Below are positions 1-5,647 of a stretch of 8,340 nt of DNA, piece after piece. The DNA lies in contig WFPH01000164.1 in the NCBI GenBank assembly GCA_015487645.1, positions 1-8,340 on the forward strand, read 5' to 3'. A program made the translations under genes and the position numbers. Under the pieces are notes generated by a model. That model saw only the letters and a list, made by a program, of their open reading frames with translations, did not search any database and was not told where the DNA came from. The first letter of the stretch is position 1; every line of letters begins with the position of its first letter. Origin of the DNA: Thermosulfurimonas sp. GTDB taxonomy: Bacteria > Desulfobacterota > Thermodesulfobacteria > Thermodesulfobacteriales > Thermodesulfobacteriaceae.

Positions 1-1
1 G

Positions 2-64
2 CTGAGAAAAGCCTGCAAGAGCTGTGCCACCCTCGGAGAAAAGCTTCCAGGATCCGGATTTTAG
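2..64 (+). CDS. Possible C-terminal end of an unidentified gene with a CxxC motif (partial)
   Basis: In plus frame 2 the first 20 codons of the window are open and end at a TAG at 62-64, giving a tail that reads RKACKSCATLGEKLPGSGF. The CKSC motif followed by a short tail resembles a C-terminal zinc-binding knuckle, as in some PP-loop tRNA-thiolation ATPases, but that comparison rests on a few residues. If real, the gene converges on the J-domain gene, with its stop 15 bases from that gene's stop. The competing reading is a minus-strand gene starting at a TTG at 69-71, which has no Shine-Dalgarno. The fragment is too short to decide, so confidence is low. Confidence 0.3.
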   Translation: MRKACKSCATLGEKLPGSGF

Positions 65-79
65 GCCTCAAAAGAAGTT

Positions 80-964
80 TCAGCAGGCGGGAAGCTCTTC
101 GTCCTCGAAGATTTTCGGCTTTTCTTCACAAAAATGTAACTTATCCGAGTCATTCTTGACATTTATGAGAAGGTCTCCTTCGAGGGGTTCACTTACGATA
201 ACCAGACCCTCGAGATAGAGTCGAGAGCAGTCCTCATTTCGAAAGGAAAAAAGGTAGCTATTGGGGAGCAGGCGGGGTTTGAGGTGCGGCAGGCAGGCTC
301 GCCGGAAGGTCTCGGCCCGGAGATAATCTTCGGCCATAAGCCCTTCTTCGCCGGGCGTCTTTTCCAGAAGCAACCAGGGTTCGATCTTCTCTCTGGGGAC
401 ACAGCCTACCATCTTTAGCCCGGAAATTTTTCGAGGCGGACGTTTCCCCGGGACCTTGAGATAGAGTTCGCCTTCTTCGTCAAAAAGGAACTCTTTAAAG
501 GGGGCTCTGGACCCGAAAACAGGATAGGGGAAGCGGTACTTGAGGGAGAGATCGAAGACCTTTATCCGGATTTTTCGGGGGCGAGGGGAGAGAAGGTGTC
601 CCTCTTGGGCCCGAACAAGGAGATTTTCCCAGAAGGCTTCTTCCAGATGGTCTCTTTCCCGGAAAGCCCTTCCCAGTCGGAGGGCCATTTCTTCAAGTTT
701 GCTCCGTAGAGTCTTTCGGGAAAGACGTTTTATGTAAGCCTGACGGTATTTCCGGAAGGACTCCGGGTTTTTGGGAAGATTTAAGGCCTCGAAGGCCAGG
801 TTTAGTTCCAGGGCCTTTTCCCCCGAACCGGAGGAGAGATCCGGATGATGTACCTGCTGGAGGGCCCGGTAACAGGCCTTAACCAGCCGAAAAAGGCTTT
901 CTTCGTCCAGTTCCTTTACTATTCGCGGGGAAAGCCCCAGGATCTCAAAAGGATTTCGTCGCAT
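80..964 (-). CDS. J-domain protein with an unrecognised C-terminal region
   Basis: A 294-residue protein whose first 70 or so residues look like a DnaJ J-domain. It opens with NPFEILGLSP, the usual J-domain entry, and carries the HPD motif at residues 40-42, which stimulates the ATPase of Hsp70/DnaK. A helical stretch containing LNLAFEALN follows, as in J-domain helix III. The segment between the entry motif and the helix bearing HPD is longer than in standard DnaJ. There is no Gly/Phe-rich linker and no CxxCxGxG zinc repeats, so this is not DnaJ itself but a class III-type J-protein. Residues 75-294 are charged and soluble-looking, with no family I recognise. No signal peptide or membrane segment is visible. 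The ATG at 962-964 has no clear Shine-Dalgarno and lies 12 bases after the permease stop, so it is probably the third gene of that operon. The client or role is unknown; the J-domain call is firm. Confidence 0.85.
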   Translation of the reverse strand: MRRNPFEILGLSPRIVKELDEESLFRLVKACYRALQQVHHPDLSSGSGEKALELNLAFEALNLPKNPESFRKYRQAYIKRLSRKTLRSKLEEMALRLGRAFRERDHLEEAFWENLLVRAQEGHLLSPRPRKIRIKVFDLSLKYRFPYPVFGSRAPFKEFLFDEEGELYLKVPGKRPPRKISGLKMVGCVPREKIEPWLLLEKTPGEEGLMAEDYLRAETFRRACLPHLKPRLLPNSYLFSFRNEDCSRLYLEGLVIVSEPLEGDLLINVKNDSDKLHFCEEKPKIFEDEELPAC

Positions 965-976
965 GATGTTAACATT

Positions 977-2206
977 TTAAGACCGGAGATCGGGGTTTCC
1001 AAGACCATGGCTTCCTTCTTGCTCCGGGACGGCTTTTTTTACTAGAGGTACCAGTAAAAGGGGAGGTAGAGAAAGCCAGAAGGTGAAGAAAAAGAAGCCG
1101 GCGTAACCCAGATACTCCGCTCCGAACCCTCCGGCCGCCCTTGAGAGGGTGAAGGATAGGCTAAAAAGGGTTGAAAGCAAGGCGTACTGACTGGCGCTCA
1201 TGTCTTTCCGGCAAAGGCGCATGAGGAAGGCCAGAAAAGCCGCCGTCCCAAGACCTCCAGTAAAACTCTCGATGAGGGAGGCCCCGTAAACCGTCCAGCG
1301 GGAGGAGTCTGGAAGGGCGGCGTAGGCGTAGCCCAGGTTGGAAAGCGACTGCGTCAGCCCCAGTATCCAGAGGGCCCGAAAGAGCCCGAGATACCTAACG
1401 AGTCCCCCGCCCACCAGCGAACCCGCGATGGTGGCTAGGCTCCCCAGGGTACCGGAGATGAGACCGATCTCGAGCTTCGTGAAACCCCGATCCACCCAGA
1501 AGGGGTAGATCATGGACCCCATGGTGGCATCCCCGATCTTGAAAGTGAGTACAAAAAACAGGAGCACCGGTGCGTAGGGTCTTTTGAGAAAATCCTTTAA
1601 GGGTAAAATATATTGCCCGAATATATCGCTAGTTTTTTGAGATTTGGATGGAAGGTGAGTGTCCGGGAGGACAAAAATGAGGGCGGCCAAGGCCAGGAAG
1701 ACCAAGGTTAGGGCCAGGAAGGCCGGCTGGAATCCCAGGAAATGGGAGAGGGCCACCAGACCTCCGCCGGAGCCGATCATGGCCACCCTGTAGGCCGAGA
1801 CCCGCACTCCATTGGCCGGTCCCAGTTCCTCTTCTTCCACCAGCTCGATGGTGTAACCGTCCACCGCGATATCCAGGGTGGCCGAGGAGAGGGTGCAAAG
1901 AAAAACGAAAAGGATGTAAAGTTTGCCCGCCGGAGGGACCATGGAGAGCAGAGCTACGGATCCGGCCAGCCCCATAAGAGCCCCAACCATCCAGTGATAC
2001 TTCCGACCGTAGCGGTCCACCAGGGGGGCCCAGAGGGGTTTAAGGCTCCAGGCCAGTCCGGCTAGTGAGAGCAGACCGATCTCAATGAGGTTGACTTTTT
2101 TGGTCCGGAGATAAACCGGGAGACTTACGTAGACGAAACCGAAGGGCAATCCTTCCGCGAGATACAACAGGGCCACCACGGCCATCTTCCGATAAAAGGT
2201 TTTCAC
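977..2206 (-). CDS. AmpG-like MFS permease
   Basis: About 409 residues with alternating hydrophobic segments consistent with the 12 helices of a major facilitator transporter in the inner membrane. The helix 2-3 loop reads WAPLVDRYGRK (about residues 59-69), the MFS signature in the form used by AmpG (WAPLxDR). The later TLDIAVDGYTIE stretch followed by an acidic EEEE and a YR pair also parallels AmpG permeases, which import anhydromuropeptides in cell-wall recycling. Distant AmpG-like proteins may carry other substrates, so the substrate is uncertain. An in-frame GTG exists at 2213-2215, but I prefer the GTG at 2204-2206. It has a GAGGTG Shine-Dalgarno 6 bases upstream, and it overlaps the stop of the preceding methyltransferase as GTGA, a common translational-coupling arrangement. 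The central loop between helices 6 and 7 (around 1590-1650) is locally AT-rich. No ampC/ampR or peptidoglycan genes lie nearby to support a recycling role. Confidence 0.8.
   Translation of the reverse strand: MKTFYRKMAVVALLYLAEGLPFGFVYVSLPVYLRTKKVNLIEIGLLSLAGLAWSLKPLWAPLVDRYGRKYHWMVGALMGLAGSVALLSMVPPAGKLYILFVFLCTLSSATLDIAVDGYTIELVEEEELGPANGVRVSAYRVAMIGSGGGLVALSHFLGFQPAFLALTLVFLALAALIFVLPDTHLPSKSQKTSDIFGQYILPLKDFLKRPYAPVLLFFVLTFKIGDATMGSMIYPFWVDRGFTKLEIGLISGTLGSLATIAGSLVGGGLVRYLGLFRALWILGLTQSLSNLGYAYAALPDSSRWTVYGASLIESFTGGLGTAAFLAFLMRLCRKDMSASQYALLSTLFSLSFTLSRAAGGFGAEYLGYAGFFFFTFWLSLPPLLLVPLVKKAVPEQEGSHGLGNPDLRS
2203..2206 (-). other. GTGA stop/start overlap coupling methyltransferase to permease
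   Basis: On the minus strand the TGA of the methyltransferase (2205-2203) overlaps a GTG start (2206-2204) for the permease. A GAGGTG Shine-Dalgarno at 2213-2218 lies 6 bases upstream of this GTG. The alternative GTG at 2215 has only CCGAG before it, which is why the downstream start is preferred. Confidence 0.6.
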
Positions 2207-2790
2207 GGCCTCCACCTCGGAAGAAATCTGGGGGTGCGGCGGGCGTACGCCTCGTAAGCCTCCCCGAAACGTTCCCGAAGCTCTTTTTCCTCGAGGGGGA
2301 CGAGCAGAAACCGGTTAAGGAGTAGGTCCAGGAAGGCCACCAGAGCCACCACTGGGTAGCCCGAAAGGAAAAAGGCCCCGAAGAAGATAAGGCTATGAGC
2401 CAGATAAGTGGGGTGTCTCAGATACCGAAAGGGCCCCGAAGTCACCAGATGATCTTCCGGGCGAGGATGGAAGTGAGGGCGTCCGATGATCTGGCTCCGG
2501 AGATAAAAGATGGTCAGCCCCTGGAGTAAAAGCCCTCCCCCAAAAAGTCCCCAGCCCACAAAGCGCAAAGCGGCTGGCATGGGCCAGGGCCCGCCCCAGG
2601 CGTAAACCTTTAAGGAAAGGATGAAAAAGGCCAAAGCGAGCCAGAGACTCAGGATCAAGAGGTAGTAAAGTAGCCCCAATTTCTTTTTCAAGCCGGGGAG
2701 AAGATGTAGGGGCAACCAGAAGAGGGGAATGATGGGCCAGAAAGTTACCGCCAATGCGGCCATCACCCTTTCGGCTGCCATGGAAGGCAT
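2203..2790 (-). CDS. Isoprenylcysteine carboxylmethyltransferase-like membrane methyltransferase
   Basis: A 195-residue integral membrane protein with about four or five hydrophobic segments. The diagnostic region is C-terminal: HLVTSGPFRYLRHPTYLA (residues 114-131), then a hydrophobic hairpin, then EEKELRERFGEAYEAY and RTPRFLP (about 167-190). These are the conserved SAM-binding elements of the ICMT / phospholipid-methyltransferase-like family. Bacterial members are mostly uncharacterised and methylate lipids or small molecules at the membrane, so no substrate can be assigned. It is the first gene of the minus-strand operon and is coupled to the AmpG-like permease by a stop/start overlap. 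The start is uncertain: ATG codons occur at residues 1, 4 and 10, none with a clear Shine-Dalgarno. The third, preceded by AAAGGGTG, would still keep the first hydrophobic segment. The likely promoter lies in the 60-base gap shared with the divergent operon. Confidence 0.8.
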   Translation of the reverse strand: MPSMAAERVMAALAVTFWPIIPLFWLPLHLLPGLKKKLGLLYYLLILSLWLALAFFILSLKVYAWGGPWPMPAALRFVGWGLFGGGLLLQGLTIFYLRSQIIGRPHFHPRPEDHLVTSGPFRYLRHPTYLAHSLIFFGAFFLSGYPVVALVAFLDLLLNRFLLVPLEEKELRERFGEAYEAYARRTPRFLPRWRP

Positions 2791-2818
2791 TCTAGCCGTC
2801 TTTGAAGGACAGGCAAGG

Positions 2819-2827
2819 TGTTATAAT
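2819..2827 (+). promoter_or_regulatory. Extended -10 promoter for the nth-rluD-coaE operon
   Basis: The sequence TGTTATAAT contains a perfect -10 hexamer (TATAAT at 2822-2827) preceded by the TG of an extended -10. No good -35 is placed: TTGAAG at 2802-2807 would leave only a 14-base spacer, but extended -10 promoters can do without one. Transcription would start near 2834, about 17 bases before the ATG at 2851. On the opposite strand the same core reads TATAAC (2825-2820) and could serve the divergent methyltransferase operon with a leader of about 22 bases. Confidence 0.6.
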
Positions 2828-2839
2828 GTGAAAAAAACC

Positions 2840-2845
2840 GGGAGG
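2840..2845 (+). promoter_or_regulatory. Ribosome binding site of the first operon gene
   Basis: GGGAGG lies 5 bases upstream of the ATG at 2851, a strong Shine-Dalgarno that fixes this start. The same bases sit just downstream of the predicted transcription start. Confidence 0.75.
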
Positions 2846-2850
2846 ACAGG

Positions 2851-3513
2851 ATGTATTTCTTTACGGCTGAGTGGGTGGAGGCGGCCCTTGAGCGTTACCG
2901 CCGGCGCCAGCCGGACGATACCATTATGGGAAAGAAAGTAGTCTTTTCTGATCGCCATTACCTGGCCGCTCTCCTCCATATTTATACCGGAAGCTTTAGT
3001 CTTGAGGGCATTGCCCAGCTATCGAGGATCTCTCTTGAGGAGCTTCTCTTCCAGCGCACGCAGGTGGATTTTATGAGTCTGGTGGACTACCTTCAGACCC
3101 GTTTCTCCGAGTGGTTCCGGGAACACCTTCTCATGCGGGACTTCGAGCTCGCGGAATACGGAAGGCTGGCCCTGGAATATATCCACCTTGAGGAGCAGGT
3201 GCAATCCCAGATAAAGATCCCGCTTCTGAACCAGCTCAAGAACCTGTGCTACGAGCTTGAGGACAAGCTTTCCGGGGGCAAGCGGCTGGCTCCCTACGAC
3301 GAGGCCCTTTTCCGGCGACTGCTCCTCTTTTTCCTCTCAAGCGAGGCCTTAAGGCCCACCCTGAGCTCCCGGCTCGTAAACCGAGCCCGGGAGGCGGGGG
3401 AGAGGGCCTATCCGGGGGAGTTCGCAAGGCTTGAGCTTCCTGAAAAGGATGGGTTTTCCGAAAGCCTTTTTCGATACCTCAAGGAGTGCCTGAACTATGA
3501 GGAGAGAGCTTGA
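2851..3513 (+). CDS. Uncharacterised helical protein heading the nth operon
   Basis: I do not recognise this 220-residue protein. It is very likely a real gene: it has an extended -10 promoter, a strong Shine-Dalgarno, codon use like its neighbours, and a 17-base overlap with nth. It reads as all-helical and cytoplasmic, with no signal peptide or membrane segment and only one cysteine pair candidate (C133, C213), too far apart for a metal motif. Residues about 48-72 (SFSLEGIAQLSRISLEELL) have the spacing of a helix-turn-helix: helix, short turn after an SR, second helix. A DNA-binding role is therefore possible. An amphipathic, charge-rich stretch at 85-140 could be a coiled coil or oligomerisation helix. 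Co-transcription with nth, rluD and coaE suggests a housekeeping or regulatory role, but the operon's functions are too mixed to infer one. Confidence 0.85.
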   Translation: MYFFTAEWVEAALERYRRRQPDDTIMGKKVVFSDRHYLAALLHIYTGSFSLEGIAQLSRISLEELLFQRTQVDFMSLVDYLQTRFSEWFREHLLMRDFELAEYGRLALEYIHLEEQVQSQIKIPLLNQLKNLCYELEDKLSGGKRLAPYDEALFRRLLLFFLSSEALRPTLSSRLVNRAREAGERAYPGEFARLELPEKDGFSESLFRYLKECLNYEERA

Positions 3514-4129
3514 GATCCTTGAGAGACTGAAGAAGGCCTATCCCGGAGCCCGCATCGCCCTGCGCTTCGAAAACCCGCTTCAGCTCCTGGTGGCCACCAT
3601 TCTTTCGGCCCAGTGCACGGACGAGCGGGTAAACCAGGTCACCCCGGAGCTTTTCAGGAAATATCCCGACGCCCGGGCCTTTGCCGAGGCCGATCTCGAG
3701 GAGCTGGCCGAAGCCATAAAGCCCACGGGTTTCTACCAGCAGAAGGCCAAATACATCAAGGAGGCCTGCCGGATCCTGGTGGAGAAGTACGGCGGAGAGG
3801 TCCCGAAAAGCATGGAGGCTTTGCTTGAGCTTCCGGGGGTGGCCCGGAAAACCGCCAACATCGTATTGGCCAACGCTTACGGCCTGGTGGAGGGCATCCC
3901 GGTGGACACCCATGTGCGGCGGTTGAGCCAGCGCCTGGGTCTTTCCAGGCAGAAGGACCCCAACAAGATCGAAAAGGACCTCATGGCCCTTATTCCCCGC
4001 GAGGACTGGGCCGTGATCCCCTATGTGCTTCAGGCCCACGGCCGGAAGATCTGTACCGCCAGGAAGCCGAAGTGCGAGAAGTGCCCGGTTAAAGACCTCT
4101 GCCCTTCGGCCGGGGAATACCTTGCCTGA
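3497..4129 (+). CDS. nth: Endonuclease III (DNA glycosylase/AP lyase)
   Basis: A 210-residue protein of the usual Nth length. It removes oxidised pyrimidines from DNA and cleaves the resulting abasic site, the first steps of base-excision repair. The hallmarks are all visible: the helix-hairpin-helix LPGVARKTA (residues 112-120) with catalytic Lys118, the catalytic Asp137 in VDTHV, and a C-terminal 4Fe-4S cluster with perfect C-x6-C-x2-C-x5-C spacing (C186, C193, C196, C202). The early LLVATILSAQCTDERVN segment is also typical. The ATG is preceded by AAGGAG at 3481-3486, 10 bases upstream and inside the previous gene, so translation is probably coupled. The last 8 bases overlap the rluD-family start. 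Nothing essential is missing, and the call is secure. Confidence 0.97.
   Translation: MRRELEILERLKKAYPGARIALRFENPLQLLVATILSAQCTDERVNQVTPELFRKYPDARAFAEADLEELAEAIKPTGFYQQKAKYIKEACRILVEKYGGEVPKSMEALLELPGVARKTANIVLANAYGLVEGIPVDTHVRRLSQRLGLSRQKDPNKIEKDLMALIPREDWAVIPYVLQAHGRKICTARKPKCEKCPVKDLCPSAGEYLA
4112..4116 (+). promoter_or_regulatory. Ribosome binding site supporting a TTG start
   Basis: GGGGA inside the end of nth lies 5 bases before a TTG at 4122-4124. It is the site that supports starting the pseudouridine synthase there rather than at an ATG about 100 bases further upstream within nth. Confidence 0.5.
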
Positions 4130-5060
4130 GGAGAAGATCTTTCGGCTTATCGTTGAACCGGAGGCCGCCGGCCAGCGCCTGGATGTCTTCCTCTCCGGGA
4201 AGATCCCGGAGCTTACCCGTTCGCGCGTAAAAAAACTCATCGCCGAGGGCCTGGTGGAGGTTAGTGGGGTGAAAGGGGGGCTCAGGGCCTCTCGGCCGGT
4301 AAGGGCCGGGGAGGAAATTACGGTCCGGGTGCTCCCGCCGGAGGAGGTGCGGCTTGAGCCCGAGGAGGTCCCCTTTGAGATCCTTTACGAGGACGGGGAC
4401 CTGGCCGTGATTGTGAAGCCTCCGGGGGTGGTGGTGCATCCCGGGGCCGGGCACTCGAGGGGCACGCTGGTGCACGGTCTCCTTCGGAGGCTCTCCGGGC
4501 TCTCCGGGGTGGGGGGCGAGCTCCGGCCCGGGATCGTCCACCGTCTGGACAAGGACACTTCGGGTCTCATGGTGGTGGCTAAGAACGACCGGGCGCACCT
4601 GGCCCTCACCGCTATGTTCAAGGGCCGGGAGGTGGAGAAATGGTATCTAGCCCTGGTACACGGGGTGCCGGAGCCCCAGGCCGGGAGGATAAAGGTTCCC
4701 ATAGGCCGGCATCCTGTGCACCGCAAGAAGATGATGGCCGGAGCCCCGAAAGGCCGCGAGGCCGAGACTTTTTACCAGGTGCGGGAGACCTTTCGGCGGG
4801 CGGCCCTGTTGGAGGTGCGCCCTTACACTGGCCGCACCCACCAGATCCGGGTGCACCTTTCCTACATTGGGCACCCCATTGTGGGGGATCCCCTTTACGG
4901 TGGACGCCGACCCGGAGGGCCGAGGGCTGAAAGGCAGATGCTTCATGCCTGGCGGCTTTCGTTTAAACATCCCATAACCGGGGCAAGGCTCTCCTTCGAG
5001 GCCCCACCCCCTTTGGATTTCGAAAAACTACTCGAGGAGATCCGAGCTTGCGAAAGATAG
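4122..5060 (+). CDS. rluD: RluD-family 23S rRNA pseudouridine synthase
   Basis: About 312 residues, the normal size for RluD. An N-terminal S4 RNA-binding domain starts near residue 18 (QRLDVFLS, then RSRVKKLIAEGLV). The RluA-family catalytic domain follows, with YEDGDLAVIVKPPGVVVHP and the active-site motif HRLDKDTSG at residues 140-148. Asp143 is the catalytic aspartate that attacks the target uridine. TGRTHQIRVHL (236-246) is another family block. RluD converts uridines in helix 69 of 23S rRNA; RluC or other subfamily members share the same architecture, so the exact target is inferred. The frame stays open upstream to an ATG at 4023, but that would overlap nth by over 100 bases and add residues unlike any S4 protein. 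The TTG start with GGGGA upstream overlaps the nth stop by 8 bases and gives a normal length. Confidence 0.9.
   Translation: MPEEKIFRLIVEPEAAGQRLDVFLSGKIPELTRSRVKKLIAEGLVEVSGVKGGLRASRPVRAGEEITVRVLPPEEVRLEPEEVPFEILYEDGDLAVIVKPPGVVVHPGAGHSRGTLVHGLLRRLSGLSGVGGELRPGIVHRLDKDTSGLMVVAKNDRAHLALTAMFKGREVEKWYLALVHGVPEPQAGRIKVPIGRHPVHRKKMMAGAPKGREAETFYQVRETFRRAALLEVRPYTGRTHQIRVHLSYIGHPIVGDPLYGGRRPGGPRAERQMLHAWRLSFKHPITGARLSFEAPPPLDFEKLLEEIRACER
5034..5039 (+). promoter_or_regulatory. Ribosome binding site for the coaE TTG start
   Basis: GAGGAG within the last codons of the pseudouridine synthase lies 8 bases upstream of the TTG at 5048-5050. It supports the non-ATG start of coaE and coupling to the gene before it. 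Confidence 0.6.
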
Positions 5061-5647
5061 CCCTGACCGGCGGACCGGCCACGGGTAAAAGCACCCTGCT
5101 TGCCATTCTCAAGGAGTTTGGCTACCCGGTCTTTTCCGCCGACGAGGAGGTGAGGCGGTTTTTAGCTCCGGGTGGGGAGGCCCACGAGAAGGTGAAGCCC
5201 CTTTGTCCCTGGGCCGTAAGGCCCGATGGTTCGCTTGACCGAAGGCGGATCCTCGAGCGCCTGGTGCGCGACGAGGAGCTAAGACGAACCCTCGAGGCCC
5301 TGCTCCACCCTCTGGTCCGGGAGAAGCTTCAGGCCTTTTTCGAAAAAAACGCGCAGGCGGAGCTGGTCTTTGCCGAGATTCCGCTCCTCTTTGAGGTTGG
5401 CTGGGAGGGGCTTTTCGACGAGGTCTGGGTGGTGGCCTGTGGGGAAGCTCTCCAGAAGGAGCGGCTACGGGCGCGGCTCTCAGACCCGGCGCTTGCGGAA
5501 AGGCTTCTCAGAAGTCAGTGGCCCCTTTCCGAAAAGATAAAGAGGGCCCACCGCGTGTTTTCCTCGGAGAAGCCCCCGGATGAGCTTCGACGGGAGCTTC
5601 AAGAGGTGCTCTCCAGGATGCGGGAACCCGTCTCCGAGAGTCCGTGA
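5048..5647 (+). CDS. coaE: Dephospho-CoA kinase
   Basis: A 199-residue P-loop kinase that phosphorylates the 3'-hydroxyl of dephospho-CoA with ATP, the last step of CoA synthesis in the cytoplasm. The Walker A motif GGPATGKST is at residues 8-16. The substrate-site Asp32 lies in VFSADEEV, the CoaE form of the acidic motif after strand 2. HPLVR (87-91) and IPLLFE (111-116) are further family signatures. The start is a TTG with GAGGAG 8 bases upstream, overlapping the previous stop by 13 bases; it places MRKIALTGG exactly at the family's N-terminus. One oddity is the tail. The block that in most CoaE proteins ends in an Asp-x-x-Ile-x-Asn type motif reads AHRVFSSEKPPDEL here. The last 49 bases overlap the convergent ribD tail. 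Confidence 0.95.
   Translation: MRKIALTGGPATGKSTLLAILKEFGYPVFSADEEVRRFLAPGGEAHEKVKPLCPWAVRPDGSLDRRRILERLVRDEELRRTLEALLHPLVREKLQAFFEKNAQAELVFAEIPLLFEVGWEGLFDEVWVVACGEALQKERLRARLSDPALAERLLRSQWPLSEKIKRAHRVFSSEKPPDELRRELQEVLSRMREPVSESP

Noticed and set aside
3..71. Minus-strand partial gene starting at a TTG (69-71) after the J-domain gene
   Set aside because: The frame is open to the window edge, but it has no Shine-Dalgarno and a rare start. The plus-strand reading with a CxxC motif and natural stop looked slightly better. Neither is secure.
966..975. Perfect 10-base palindrome ATGTTAACAT between the permease and J-protein genes
   Set aside because: It is short, AT-rich and could arise by chance. 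No second copy was noticed in the window, so an operator call is not supported.
4023..4121. Upstream extension of the pseudouridine synthase to an ATG within nth
   Set aside because: It would overlap nth by over 100 bases and add a sequence unlike any S4-domain N-terminus. The TTG at 4122 has a ribosome binding site and gives a normal length.
3479..4240. Long minus-strand open frame opposite nth (253 codons)
   Set aside because: It is antisense to a fully motif-complete nth, and its low-complexity Gly/Leu/Arg translation is typical of a shadow frame in GC-rich DNA.
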